64,000 nt of DNA from Ignavibacteria bacterium. GTDB taxonomy: Bacteria; Bacteroidota; Ignavibacteria; Tepidaquicellales; OLB5. The notes under the pieces are model-generated. The model ran no database searches and had not been told where the DNA came from. It saw only the letters and a list, made by a program, of their open reading frames with translations. A program made the position numbers and the translations under genes. Of this stretch, positions 39,105 to 48,351 are shown piece by piece (the stretch's first letter is position 1; each line of letters begins with the position of its first letter). Location: NCBI GenBank assembly GCA_020852705.1, contig JADZAP010000006.1:50997-114996 (forward strand). The letters run 5' to 3'.

Positions 39105-40049
39105 TTAATACTTATAATTTATCTTCAAAATTCTTAAATATTTATCCTGTGTGCATACATATATATATTTGCCATCAACTACAGCCATTTTATTAATCTT
39201 TTCTTTGAATTTAAAATTCCCCGCAAAATAATAAGAAGCAGGTGCATCATTATAAAAGCTTTCAACTGATTTATCATCAGCAACCCAAATATAAAAATTA
39301 GATGCTACTACCTGATGTGCATTATTTCTGCCAAAAAGATTTATTTGATGCTGCGGTGTGGGTAATTTAGATATATCCAATACCTGCACCCCGCTTGAAC
39401 CCTGCGGTATATATGCTGTGTTTCCATCGATACATGGTTCATAAAAATTACCACCGGAAGTATATGTACCAACTATTGGAAGCTTAGATTTATCAGTAAC
39501 ATCAATTATTGATAAATGTCCGTTCATTCCGGATATATAAGCCTTGTTGTTTGATATGTAAATACCTGTGGGGTTAAAAGGAATAATTTGTGTATTCTTG
39601 TACACCGGAAAGTCAGCAATATTAACATCATAAACCTGCATTCCGGATGATTCATTTAATGCATAAAGGTATCCGTTATTTATTACAATTTTAATTACGT
39701 TTCCATTATGATCAATTTCTCTGATTTTAGCAATTGGAGATTTAGAGAAATCATAAACATCTATTGAACTTGTTTTTAAAGCATAACAATAATGTCCAAT
39801 AAATGCTATACTTTTTGCAGAATTAATTTCTCTTATTTCAGATGAAATTAAATTATAAGGGTCATTAATTGAAACAGAATAAACAAATTCGGATGAAATT
39901 ATGTATGCATTATCATATAAAATAATATCAGTTGGAGTATTTGATAATTTTAACTCGTTTATTTGATCAAGGAAAACCTGTCCGCAATAAATAAATGTAC
40001 AGTTAAGTAAAGTAAATACGGTTGATAAAATTAAAAATTTATTTTTCAT
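39105..40049 (-). CDS. Secreted LVIVD-repeat beta-propeller protein
   Basis: 314 residues with a signal peptide ending YCGQ. The body repeats units of about 42 residues with VYDVNIADFPV, LSIIDVTDKSKLPIVGTY and VQVLDISKLPTPQ, the LVIVD pattern that forms a propeller at the surface of many bacteria and archaea. No sorting domain is present, so it may stay periplasmic or be held at the outer membrane otherwise. It runs opposite to the SDR gene and shares no operon with its neighbours. Function unknown. Confidence 0.75.
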   Translation of the reverse strand: MKNKFLILSTVFTLLNCTFIYCGQVFLDQINELKLSNTPTDIILYDNAYIISSEFVYSVSINDPYNLISSEIREINSAKSIAFIGHYCYALKTSSIDVYDFSKSPIAKIREIDHNGNVIKIVINNGYLYALNESSGMQVYDVNIADFPVYKNTQIIPFNPTGIYISNNKAYISGMNGHLSIIDVTDKSKLPIVGTYTSGGNFYEPCIDGNTAYIPQGSSGVQVLDISKLPTPQHQINLFGRNNAHQVVASNFYIWVADDKSVESFYNDAPASYYFAGNFKFKEKINKMAVVDGKYIYVCTQDKYLRILKINYKY

Positions 40050-40155
40050 GCTGAATTAACAGGAATTTTAGTCAATTTCGCAATAATAAAGATTTAAATA
40101 AATAACTTTCATTATATAAGATGTAACAATTTGTAAACAATATAAGCTGAAGAGC

Positions 40156-40183
40156 AAAAACCCCTTATTTTAGAGGGGTTTTT
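40156..40183 (-). terminator. Terminator of the liv-aminotransferase operon
   Basis: 10-bp arms AAAAACCCCT (40156-40165) and AGGGGTTTTT (40174-40183) with an 8-base loop. It lies 9 bases beyond the aminotransferase stop and gives a T-run on the minus strand. Confidence 0.85.
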
Positions 40184-40191
40184 AATTAATT

Positions 40192-41355
40192 TTAGTTTAC
40201 AATTGTCTTGATCCTTTTAATTGCTTCATTGATGTTTTCAACTGAATTTGCATAAGAGAATCTTAAATAACCCTCACCATAATTACCAAATGAAGTACCC
40301 GATAAGCAGGCTACACCTGCATCATATAATAATTTGTCTGCAAGTTCTTTTGAGTTCATACCAGTACCGGTAATACTTGGGAAAGCATAAAAAGCTCCGT
40401 CAGGGGTTGAACAGTTAAAACCTTTTATTGAATTCAAACCTTCTACAATAATTTTCCTTCGCCTGTCAAATTCAGCAACAATTTTTTCAACTTCATCTTG
40501 CGGACCGTTTAAAGCTTCTATGCATCCTTTTTGAACAAATGAATTTGTGCAGGAGTTACTGTTTACCATCAGTTTTGTAATTATTTGCGCAAGCTCAGTG
40601 TTCATTATCCCGTATCCGGCTCTCCAGCCAGTCATTGCGTAAGTCTTTGAAAATCCGTCTAAAATAATAGTTCTATCTTTAAATCCATTTACCTTTGAAA
40701 TTGAGTAACATTCAGCTCCATCATATAATATCCTTGAGTATATTTCATCGGAAAGTATCATACAGTCTTTTTTGTTCTTCAAAATCTCTGCAATTGCTTC
40801 AATATCCTGTTTTGATATAGTTTTTCCGGTTGGATTACCGGGTGAATTTAAGATTACCAGCCTTGTTTTATCATTAACGTTCTTTTCAAATTCTTTCAGG
40901 TCAATATTAAAATTATTTTCCTGCTTTAATGGGATAGGAACGGCTTTTGCACCAGCGAAGTTGATCATAGATTCATAAATTGGGAATCCGGGATTTGGAT
41001 ACATGGCTTCATCACCTTCCTGGAGTAAAGCAAGAATAGTGAAGAATATAATTGGTTTTGCACCAGGTGTTAGAACTACATTATCAGGCATAAATTCAAC
41101 TCCTCGAGTTCTTGTTACATAATCGGCAATTGTTTTTCTGGTTTCTGGGGTACCGGGTGCAGGTGTATAATGAGTATCGCCTGCATTTATTGAATTGATT
41201 GCGGCATCACAAATATTTTTAGGTGTGGGGAAGTCGGGTTCACCAATTTGCAGGTGAATAATGCTCTTTCCTTGTGCCTCCAATGCTTTCGCTTTAGCAA
41301 GGACTTCAAATGCTGTTTCAGTTCCCAGTCTGGATATTCCGTCAGCTAATTTCAT
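40192..41355 (-). CDS. Pyridoxal-phosphate aminotransferase, class I (aspartate type)
   Basis: 387 residues. The lysine binding PLP lies in LDGFSKTYAMTGWRAGYG; other family positions are NSPGNPTG, LSDEIYSRILYDG and the C-terminal YLRFSYANS with the substrate-binding Arg. This is the aspartate aminotransferase I-gamma type of many thermophiles and Bacteroidota relatives. It is the last gene of the livM-livG-livF unit (50-base gap), which suggests a role with imported amino acids; the exact substrate cannot be set from sequence. Confidence 0.88.
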   Translation of the reverse strand: MKLADGISRLGTETAFEVLAKAKALEAQGKSIIHLQIGEPDFPTPKNICDAAINSINAGDTHYTPAPGTPETRKTIADYVTRTRGVEFMPDNVVLTPGAKPIIFFTILALLQEGDEAMYPNPGFPIYESMINFAGAKAVPIPLKQENNFNIDLKEFEKNVNDKTRLVILNSPGNPTGKTISKQDIEAIAEILKNKKDCMILSDEIYSRILYDGAECYSISKVNGFKDRTIILDGFSKTYAMTGWRAGYGIMNTELAQIITKLMVNSNSCTNSFVQKGCIEALNGPQDEVEKIVAEFDRRRKIIVEGLNSIKGFNCSTPDGAFYAFPSITGTGMNSKELADKLLYDAGVACLSGTSFGNYGEGYLRFSYANSVENINEAIKRIKTIVN

Positions 41356-41405
41356 TATTGTTTAATATTTAGTTTAAAAATTTCGTTTAAAATAATTGTA
41401 AATTT

Positions 41406-42119
41406 TTATGCTTCCCCTAAGTATGCTTTTCTTACTTCAGGATTGGATTCAAGTTCTTTAGCAGGACCTTCTAATATAATTTCACCGGTTTCCAGAACGT
41501 ATCCATAGGAAGCTACAGATAAAGCAAGATTTGCATTCTGTTCAACAAGCAAAATTGTCATTCCAAGTGTTTTATTTATTTCTGCAATCTTTTCAAATAT
41601 GGTTTTTGTAAGCAGAGGCGCTATACCAAGTGAAGGTTCATCTAATAACAGCATTTTAGGTTTTGCCATTAATGCCCTTGAAATCGCAAGCATTTGCTGT
41701 TCACCTCCCGAAAGTGTTCCTCCGGGCTGTTTTATTCTTTCCTTAAGTCTCGGAAAAATTGAGTAAATAAATTCATAGTCCTTAGAAAAATTTTGTTTAT
41801 CTTTACGGAGATATGCACCCATTTCAAGGTTTTCTTTAACAGTTAGATTGGCAAATATCAACCTTCCTTCAGGAACCTGGCATAAACCCATTTCTACAAT
41901 TTTATGTGCGGGATAATTTGTAATATCTTTGCTGTCATATAAAACCTTACTTCCCTCCGAAGATTTTATTATGTTTGAAATTGCACGTAATGTAGTTGTT
42001 TTACCTGCACCATTTGCACCAATTAATGTAACAATTGAACCTTGAGGAACAAGCAATGTTATTCCTTTAATTGCATTAATTGCTCCGTAATTTACTCTTA
42101 AGTTTTCTACAATAAGCAT
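41406..42119 (-). CDS. livF: Branched-chain amino acid ABC transporter ATPase LivF
   Basis: 237 residues. Walker A GANGAGKTTTLRAIS, Q-loop in MGLCQVPEGRLIFANLTVKENL, signature LSGGEQQMLAISRALM, Walker B MLLLDEPSLGIAPLL, H-loop replaced by LVEQNANLAL as usual in LivF. It is one base from livG and energises uptake together with it. Confidence 0.93.
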   Translation of the reverse strand: MLIVENLRVNYGAINAIKGITLLVPQGSIVTLIGANGAGKTTTLRAISNIIKSSEGSKVLYDSKDITNYPAHKIVEMGLCQVPEGRLIFANLTVKENLEMGAYLRKDKQNFSKDYEFIYSIFPRLKERIKQPGGTLSGGEQQMLAISRALMAKPKMLLLDEPSLGIAPLLTKTIFEKIAEINKTLGMTILLVEQNANLALSVASYGYVLETGEIILEGPAKELESNPEVRKAYLGEA

Positions 42120-42120
42120 T

Positions 42121-42894
42121 TTATTTCTTAGCAGGCTCTCCTAAATAAGCTTCTATTACTTTTGGGTTTTTTTGTATCTCATCAGGTTTGCCTTCAGCAA
42201 TTTTTTTGCCGTAATCTATTACGTAAATCCGTTCACAAATACCCATAACAACATTCATATCATGCTCTACAAGAAGTATTGAAATATTGAACTCTTTTTT
42301 TACTTTTTGAATTAAGGACATCAATTCTTTTTTTTCAGATGGATTCATTCCAGCTGCAGGTTCATCAAGCAGCAGCAATTTTGGTTTGGTTGCAAGTGCC
42401 CTTACTATTTCCAGTTTGCGCTGATCGCCATAGGGAAGGTTAATTGCATAATCATCTGCATCCACATGCAGGTCAAACATTTCCAGAAGGTTTAATATTT
42501 CATTTTCAATTGATTTTTCCTCATCATGGTAAGTTTTCATCTGTAAAATTGATCTGAATAATTTTGATTTACAGCTGTTATTATACGACACCCTTACATT
42601 ATCTTTAACTGTTAAACTGCGGCAAAGTCTAATATTCTGAAAAGTTCTGGCAATGCCCTTATGAGTTACCTCATAAGGTTTATATTTAACTATACTTTCA
42701 CCATTAAATAATATATCACCTTCTGTCGGGTCATATACTCCGGTAATAATATTAAATACAGTAGTTTTGCCGGCTCCGTTTGGACCAATTAAACCAACTA
42801 ATTCATGCTCTCTAACAACTGCTTCCAATGAATCAACAGCTGTTAATCCCCCGAACCGGATTGTGCAATTATTTAAGTTAAGTATATCCACCAA
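42121..42894 (-). CDS. livG: Branched-chain amino acid ABC transporter ATPase LivG
   Basis: 257 residues. Walker A GPNGAGKTTVFNIITG, ARTFQNIRLCRSLTV, the LivG-type signature LPYGDQRKLEIVRALA, Walker B LLLLDEPAAGMNPSE and LVEHDMNVVM. It follows livM by six bases. Confidence 0.93.
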   Translation of the reverse strand: MVDILNLNNCTIRFGGLTAVDSLEAVVREHELVGLIGPNGAGKTTVFNIITGVYDPTEGDILFNGESIVKYKPYEVTHKGIARTFQNIRLCRSLTVKDNVRVSYNNSCKSKLFRSILQMKTYHDEEKSIENEILNLLEMFDLHVDADDYAINLPYGDQRKLEIVRALATKPKLLLLDEPAAGMNPSEKKELMSLIQKVKKEFNISILLVEHDMNVVMGICERIYVIDYGKKIAEGKPDEIQKNPKVIEAYLGEPAKK

Positions 42895-42900
42895 TATAAT

Positions 42901-43962
42901 TTATTCTTTTAATGCGGTTTCCTGCGGCTGTTCAGTTGTTACTTTCTTTTTCTTTCTTTCAAGTTTTATCCCAAATAAACCTTGCGGTCTTAAGAGCATC
43001 ATAACAATCAGAAGCAATGCGTAAATTATCATTCTGTACTGCTGTACGTCTCGTAAAAGTTCAGGCAATATAGTTAAAACTACAGCTGCAATAACTACAC
43101 CTAAGGTGCTGCCCATTCCCCCTAGAATAACCATAGCAACAATTTCCACAGATTTCAGAAAATTAAAATCTTCAGGATTTATATATCTAAGGAAGTGAGA
43201 GTATAAGCCACCCGCAACTCCAGCAAAAAATGCTCCCAGAATAAACGCAGTAACTTTAAATTTTGTCGTATTAATACCCATTGCTTCAGCAGCAATTTCA
43301 TCATCTTTTACAGCAATAAATCCGCGTCCGTACGTTGAGCGCATTAGATTGGTTATCGCAAAAATTATAATTGCTACCACTAAAAATGTCCAGAAAAAAT
43401 CTGTGTATTTGGGGATATCATAAAATTTATATCCAATTTTGCTTAGTTCCGGTACCATTTCAAGACTTTTTACACCATTATCATATATATATACTCCTCG
43501 GAAACCCTGCGAAGCACCTATGGAGTCTAAATTTTGAATTATAACCCTTATAATTTCACTGAAACCTAGGGTTGTAATTGCAAGATAGTCTCCTTTTAAC
43601 CTTAAAGAGGGGACTCCAACAATAATTCCGGCAATAGCGGCACCTAAACCACCCATTAAAAGTATCAGAATAAACCAAAAAGACTTTCCTAAGATGCCAA
43701 TTCCAAAAACACTTATAAGCTCAGGGGCTAAATAAGTGCTTATTGCAGCAGATGTATATGCACCAATAGCCATAAATCCGGCATGTCCAAGAGAAAACTG
43801 TCCTGTATATCCATTTATGAGATTTAAACTTGATGCAAGTATTATGTTGATACCGCAATAGATTATGATTTGGTAATAGTAAGAATTTATAGAGTCTGAA
43901 ATTAAGTTAATTCCAAATATTACAGCTATCGAAACAAGTAACAGTATCTTGGTATTGTTCAC
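42901..43962 (-). CDS. livM: Branched-chain amino acid ABC transporter permease LivM
   Basis: 353 residues from GTG 43962, about ten membrane segments. Family features: NLINGYTGQFSLGHAGFMAIGAYT and the cytoplasmic coupling loop around RSTYGRGFIAVKDDEIAAEAMGIN. The partner permease LivH and the binding protein LivK are not next to it: a promoter lies directly upstream and the next gene is divergent. The charged C-terminal tail (ERKKKKVTTEQPQETALKE) is longer than common. Confidence 0.9.
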   Translation of the reverse strand: MNNTKILLLVSIAVIFGINLISDSINSYYYQIIIYCGINIILASSLNLINGYTGQFSLGHAGFMAIGAYTSAAISTYLAPELISVFGIGILGKSFWFILILLMGGLGAAIAGIIVGVPSLRLKGDYLAITTLGFSEIIRVIIQNLDSIGASQGFRGVYIYDNGVKSLEMVPELSKIGYKFYDIPKYTDFFWTFLVVAIIIFAITNLMRSTYGRGFIAVKDDEIAAEAMGINTTKFKVTAFILGAFFAGVAGGLYSHFLRYINPEDFNFLKSVEIVAMVILGGMGSTLGVVIAAVVLTILPELLRDVQQYRMIIYALLLIVMMLLRPQGLFGIKLERKKKKVTTEQPQETALKE

Positions 43963-44002
43963 TTAATCCTGAAAAATGAATGAAATTAACATTAAATATA
44001 TA

Positions 44003-44032
44003 CAAAATTAAGGAATTTTAGATGATTTTCAA
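44003..44032 (-). promoter_or_regulatory. Bacteroidota-type promoter of the liv operon
   Basis: On the minus strand: TTG (44032-44030), a 19-base spacer, TAATTTTG (44010-44003). It lies about 40 bases before livM and shows that livM is the first gene of the unit. Confidence 0.75.
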
Positions 44033-44153
44033 GGTGTTAATTAAAACGAAGATTTTTGTGAAACTATATTTTTAATCAAAATGTTGTTCTAATTAACTAA
44101 ATGTGTTTAAATTAGTTATTGTATTACTTGTAATTTTGTATTAACTTGATATC

Positions 44154-44552
44154 GTGATTGTAATTATTATAAAAAAATATCTGATATTTCCGCTGACATT
44201 TATGCTGATATTGTCAAATTTCAGTTTTGCATCTCAATTAATGATATGTGAAATGTACGGTGATAATTGTAAATGTGAAAGTCCCCAAAACGATCACAAT
44301 GATAATCGTGGTATTGCTTTTACACAGGAAAAAAATAATTGCTGCAGCGAAAAAATTACAGAATTATCAAATACTAATACTCTTATTATTAACAATATTA
44401 GTCATGAAAACGAATTCCTGTTTTCTGATTATCAATCTATTTATTCAGAGTTTAATTCCAATCTGCAAAATACTCAAAATTCAAAAATAAAAGATTATCA
44501 TTTCCTGCCTGTCATTGATATTCCGCTTTTGAACACTTCCTTGTTAATTTAA
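44154..44552 (+). CDS. Small Cys-rich exported protein heading the copper island
   Basis: 132 residues from GTG 44154. A signal peptide (about 1-27, ending FSFAS) is followed by clustered cysteines: Cys32, Cys39, Cys41 and the pair Cys63-Cys64, with nearby histidines. The arrangement resembles small exported proteins with a spaced C..C.C..CC pattern that are encoded beside heavy-metal pumps in Bacteroidota. A metal-binding role is inferred from the residues and the neighbours. A TAATTTTG box at 44131-44138 precedes it but no -33 TTG fits. The second half, with hydrophobic VIDIPLLNTSLLI end, has no known motif. Confidence 0.6.
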   Translation: MIVIIIKKYLIFPLTFMLILSNFSFASQLMICEMYGDNCKCESPQNDHNDNRGIAFTQEKNNCCSEKITELSNTNTLIINNISHENEFLFSDYQSIYSEFNSNLQNTQNSKIKDYHFLPVIDIPLLNTSLLI

Positions 44553-44641
44553 ACTTTTCTCATTCAGTTCTGTTTCAAATTACAATATAATTTCAATTGA
44601 AATTATATTTAATAATTTATTAATTATAGCAGCACGAGATT

Positions 44642-46051
44642 ATGTTTAATAATTTAAAATTTATTTTAATTTTAAGTCTGTTTATTTACAGCCCTTTGTA
44701 TGGACAGAGCGGTTTTGATAACTACTTGAAGAAGGATTCTCTATATAGATATAATTCAATACTAGGGGATCTAGATTCTTTATTTATTCATAATAATTCA
44801 ATTAATGATCCTGATACAGCATTTTATAATTCATTCGGTAAATCAGAAGTATTTACATTAAGCCAGTTGTTATTTGCTGCTGTTAACAATAATCCCGATC
44901 TTATAACTATACAAACAAAGCTGGATGCTTTAAATCCATCAGCACACAGTAAAACTTATTTGCCTGATCCAATGCTTGAATTTGAGCTTGATGATATAAT
45001 GTCAGATTTTAAAAAAGTTGGAATGATAAATATTTATATCTCGCAAATGCTTCCTTTTCCCGGGAAATTAGCTTTGGAGAAGCAGTCTGTTTTGAATTCA
45101 AAATCTATGATGGAAGAAGAAAAACTGGCTATGGCATCTGAAATTATGAAATCGATAAAAATTAACTATTATGAATTGTACCTGTTAAATAATAAACTTT
45201 CATTAAATTTTGAAAATTCATTGTTAATTAAAACTTTTATTACTGCTTCTGAAGCGCAATATATGGTTGGTAAAGGCATGCAGCAGGAAATATTCAAGTC
45301 TCAAATTGAATTATCAAGACTTGAAAATGAGAAATATATACTTTTACAGCAAAGAAAAAATATTTTTTCTGAACTGTCAAAACTGACTAAAATAATTATT
45401 GATGATAATACCAGAATTTCATTTAACGATATTGATACAAATTATTTACTAGATAATTATAGCTTTAATTACGATATAACTGACAAACAAAAAATTACTA
45501 ATTATGCACTGAATCACAGACCGGATCTTAAGGTTATAGAATACAAAATCAATATGAACAAAACTGATGTAGAAATTTCTAAATTGGAAAGATATCCGGA
45601 TTTTAATGTTAAAGTTGGATACAAAATACTTCCTTTTGAAGAAAATAATGCATTCTCTGTTATGTTAGGCATCACACTGCCTTTTGCACCATGGTCTTCC
45701 GGTAAATATGAATACAATATCTTAAAAAATGAAATTACTGTAAAAAGTTCAATTGATGAATTAGATTCTAAAAAAAATGAAATTAAAAATGAAGTAAATA
45801 CCATAATTAATAACATGGCTTCTCTTAAAGAAACTATGAAATTTTATTATAATGTACAGATTCCGCAAACGGAAAATACAATGAAATCATCACAATATTC
45901 TTATGAAACAGGAATAGGAAGTTTTTTAGATCTTCTGGATTCATACAGAATGTTTCAGGAGTCAAAAAATATGTTTTATGAATCTTTAGTAATGTACCTA
46001 AAAATGACTGCTGAACTGGAAAAAGCAGCTGGTTTAAGTATAAAAAATTAA
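44642..46051 (+). CDS. TolC-family outer-membrane channel of a Cu/Ag efflux system
   Basis: 469 residues with signal peptide ending LYGQ. Two repeats of the outer-membrane efflux protein type are visible: AVNNNPDLITIQTKLDAL.. and the later ALNHRPDLKVIEYKINMNKTDVEI, each followed by long coiled-coil segments; GITLPFAPWSSGKYEY is a typical strand turn. It forms the exit duct of the three-part CusCBA-like pump encoded downstream. It lies 89 bases after the Cys-rich gene and 12 bases before the adaptor. Confidence 0.9.
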   Translation: MFNNLKFILILSLFIYSPLYGQSGFDNYLKKDSLYRYNSILGDLDSLFIHNNSINDPDTAFYNSFGKSEVFTLSQLLFAAVNNNPDLITIQTKLDALNPSAHSKTYLPDPMLEFELDDIMSDFKKVGMINIYISQMLPFPGKLALEKQSVLNSKSMMEEEKLAMASEIMKSIKINYYELYLLNNKLSLNFENSLLIKTFITASEAQYMVGKGMQQEIFKSQIELSRLENEKYILLQQRKNIFSELSKLTKIIIDDNTRISFNDIDTNYLLDNYSFNYDITDKQKITNYALNHRPDLKVIEYKINMNKTDVEISKLERYPDFNVKVGYKILPFEENNAFSVMLGITLPFAPWSSGKYEYNILKNEITVKSSIDELDSKKNEIKNEVNTIINNMASLKETMKFYYNVQIPQTENTMKSSQYSYETGIGSFLDLLDSYRMFQESKNMFYESLVMYLKMTAELEKAAGLSIKN

Positions 46052-46063
46052 TTTATCATTAAA

Positions 46064-47440
46064 ATGAATAAATCAATTAAGATATTATTAGTTATATTTT
46101 CAATTTTGATAATAGCAGCAGGATTATTTTGGGCATATTTAACTTTTATTCAAACAAATAATTCAACCAATGAAAATAAAGAAGTTTATACTTGCCCGAT
46201 GCATCCTCAGATTATTCAGGATAGACCCGGGCAATGCCCGATTTGCGGAATGGATCTTGTTAAAAAAAGTGAGATTGATAAAGATGAACACAGCAGTCAC
46301 GATCTTTCAGGGGCAGATATTAATACAGTAAAACTTTCACCATCGCAAATAGTTTTAGCAAATGTTCAAACCGAGAAAGTTAAAGTAATGCAGTTTCAGG
46401 GCGAAAAAACATTTAATGGATATGTAAAATTAAATGAATCAAAAATAGCACATATTTCCACAGCAGTTTCCGGTAAAATTGTAAATATGTACATTTCATT
46501 TGAAGGTGAATTAGTCAGGAAAGGCCAAAAAATACTTGAAATTTATTCACCTGAACTTGTTTCAACTCAAAAAGAATATTTGCTGGCACTTGATAATTAC
46601 AATCGTGTAAAAACCAGCGGAAACAGATTGGCTATTGATCAAGCGCAGAGTTTAGTTAATGCATCACGTGAAAGGCTTATTTTATGGGAAATGACACATA
46701 GTCAAATTGAAGAACTTGAAAGGACTAAAAAAGTTAAGAATACTATCACTCAGTATTCAAAATATTCCGGAATAATTACAAAAAAATATTTTCAAGTCGG
46801 GCATTGGGCTATGCCGGGTGAAGATATTTTTGAAGTTGCAGATCTTTCCACAGTTTGGGTTATTGCAAATATATATGAATCTGATATCCAGTATATTAAA
46901 AACGGACAAACAGCAGAGATATTTTCTACTGCATATCCAAATGAAGTTTTAAGATCTAAAATTAATTTTATTAATCCGGTATTTAATTCAGAATCTAGAA
47001 CTCTTGAAGTAAGAATTGATGTATCAAACAGGGATTTTAAGCTTAAGCCCGATATGTATCTTAAAATCAGGATAAATACATATGTTACTCAATCTTTGGG
47101 AGTTCCGCGAAATGCCGTAATCAGGACTGGGGAACATAATTATGTTTATATAGAAAAAGAAAAAGGAATATTTGAACCCAAAGAAGTGGAAATTGGATAT
47201 GAACAAGATGGATTTTATGCAGTTACATCAGGATTAATTGAAGGCGACTTAGTTGTTACATCAGGGGGCTTTTTAATTGATAGCGAAACACAGATCCAAA
47301 AAGGTTTTACTTCAGAACATGAAAATCATTTGAATAATAATGACCAAGAAGATTTAAAAATTAATCCTGATCAGGATATTATGAAAGATATGAAAAATAA
47401 GAATTCTAAAAACAATAAAAACAATGAACATTCTCATTAA
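46064..47440 (+). CDS. cusB: RND efflux periplasmic adaptor (CusB-like) with metal-binding N-terminal domain
   Basis: 458 residues. A membrane anchor (about 7-30) is followed at 42-66 by a heavy-metal-binding domain with YTCPMHPQIIQDRPGQCPIC and GMD, i.e. the CPMHP/CxxCGM pattern. Then come the barrel-sandwich/lipoyl halves (GKIVNMYISFEGELVRKGQKI), the helical hairpin and the beta-barrel (VWVIANIYESDIQYIKNGQ). The Lys/Asn/His-rich end may bind metal. The adaptor links the pump to the channel and, in CusB, passes Cu(I) to CusA. Confidence 0.9.
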   Translation: MNKSIKILLVIFSILIIAAGLFWAYLTFIQTNNSTNENKEVYTCPMHPQIIQDRPGQCPICGMDLVKKSEIDKDEHSSHDLSGADINTVKLSPSQIVLANVQTEKVKVMQFQGEKTFNGYVKLNESKIAHISTAVSGKIVNMYISFEGELVRKGQKILEIYSPELVSTQKEYLLALDNYNRVKTSGNRLAIDQAQSLVNASRERLILWEMTHSQIEELERTKKVKNTITQYSKYSGIITKKYFQVGHWAMPGEDIFEVADLSTVWVIANIYESDIQYIKNGQTAEIFSTAYPNEVLRSKINFINPVFNSESRTLEVRIDVSNRDFKLKPDMYLKIRINTYVTQSLGVPRNAVIRTGEHNYVYIEKEKGIFEPKEVEIGYEQDGFYAVTSGLIEGDLVVTSGGFLIDSETQIQKGFTSEHENHLNNNDQEDLKINPDQDIMKDMKNKNSKNNKNNEHSH

Positions 47441-47466
47441 TTAAATTTAAAAAAAGGAGTAGAAAA

Positions 47467-47922
47467 ATGATTAAAAAAATAATTTTAAATTCGACTGTTA
47501 TTGCTGCATTTATTGTTGCAGGTATTTTGATAAATGGCTGCGGTAAAAAAGATTCAGTTGAAAAGCAAACAGATAAGGTTAACAATACGGAATCTAAAGA
47601 GCAAAACATGCAGAATTCATCTGATAAAAATGCAGAACAAGTTATGATTAAACTGCCAACAATGCAATGTAAAACCTGCAAGAAAAATATTGAAAAAGCA
47701 GTAAATAAAGTTCCCGGTGTAATAAATGTTAATGTTGTAGTTGACGATAAAATAGCTAACATTAATTTTGATAAATCGAAAACTGATTTATCAAAAATAG
47801 AGAATGCAATCACAATGGCGGGTTACGATGCTAATGATAAAAAAGCAGATAAAGATGCTTATAATAATCTTGATGACTGCTGTAAATTACCGCAAGATCA
47901 AAAAGAAGGTTCTTCTCATTAA
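47467..47922 (+). CDS. Exported HMA-domain lipoprotein, probable copper carrier
   Basis: 151 residues. The N-terminus has a lipobox, INGC with Cys25, so the protein should be a lipoprotein facing the periplasm. After an acidic/Asn-rich linker, residues 59-130 form a heavy-metal-associated domain with MQCKTC (Cys68, Cys71; the usual motif is MxCxxC) and KVPGVINVNVVVDDKIANINF. A second Cys pair lies near the end (DDCC, 138-139). HMA carriers are normally cytosolic, so an exported one inside a CusBA operon may do the job of CusF, which is absent here. GGAG precedes the ATG. Confidence 0.8.
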   Translation: MIKKIILNSTVIAAFIVAGILINGCGKKDSVEKQTDKVNNTESKEQNMQNSSDKNAEQVMIKLPTMQCKTCKKNIEKAVNKVPGVINVNVVVDDKIANINFDKSKTDLSKIENAITMAGYDANDKKADKDAYNNLDDCCKLPQDQKEGSSH

Positions 47923-47940
47923 TTAAATAAAAATATAAAA

Positions 47941-48324
47941 ATGAAAAATAAAAAGATTTATATATTAATAGTAATGTTGGTATGTATAGTTACAGCTGGT
48001 TTTTATACTATTAGCAGTGTAATCCCAACATCTGAAAATGTTATTTCTAACCCGGCAAGTGTTTACACAGATTCAACAGATACTAAAATTTATATATGCC
48101 CAATGCACCCCGAAGTTATTTCTGATAAACCAGGGAAATGTCCAAAATGCGGAATGAAACTTGAGCTTAAGGAAAGTAATAATCAAAACGAATCAAATAC
48201 CAATAGCAGGAAAAATGAGGGCATGAAAAATGAACACAAAGATCACAATGAACAAGATGGACACAATAAATCATGTCCTGAAATGAAACATAATAGCAAT
48301 AAATGCAGTGGTCATAAGCATTAA
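47941..48324 (+). CDS. Membrane-anchored CPMHP-type heavy-metal-binding protein
   Basis: 127 residues. A single N-terminal hydrophobic segment (about 6-28) anchors it, and residues 51-76 form the same metal-binding module as in the adaptor: YICPMHPEVISDKPGKCPKC followed by GMK (Cys53, His56, Cys67, Cys70). The tail is rich in His, Met and Cys (EMKHNSNKCSGHKH at the end). It is likely to bind copper or silver outside the cytoplasm and to feed the pump. It lies between the HMA lipoprotein and the pump gene in one operon. Confidence 0.8.
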   Translation: MKNKKIYILIVMLVCIVTAGFYTISSVIPTSENVISNPASVYTDSTDTKIYICPMHPEVISDKPGKCPKCGMKLELKESNNQNESNTNSRKNEGMKNEHKDHNEQDGHNKSCPEMKHNSNKCSGHKH

Positions 48325-48351
48325 AATTAACATAAACAAGCTTAGTATAGT

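Noticed and set aside
44131..44138. TAATTTTG as a promoter of the copper island
   Set aside because: The -33 TTG is missing at every spacing from 17 to 23, so it was not listed as a promoter, although the -7 box is close to the gene.
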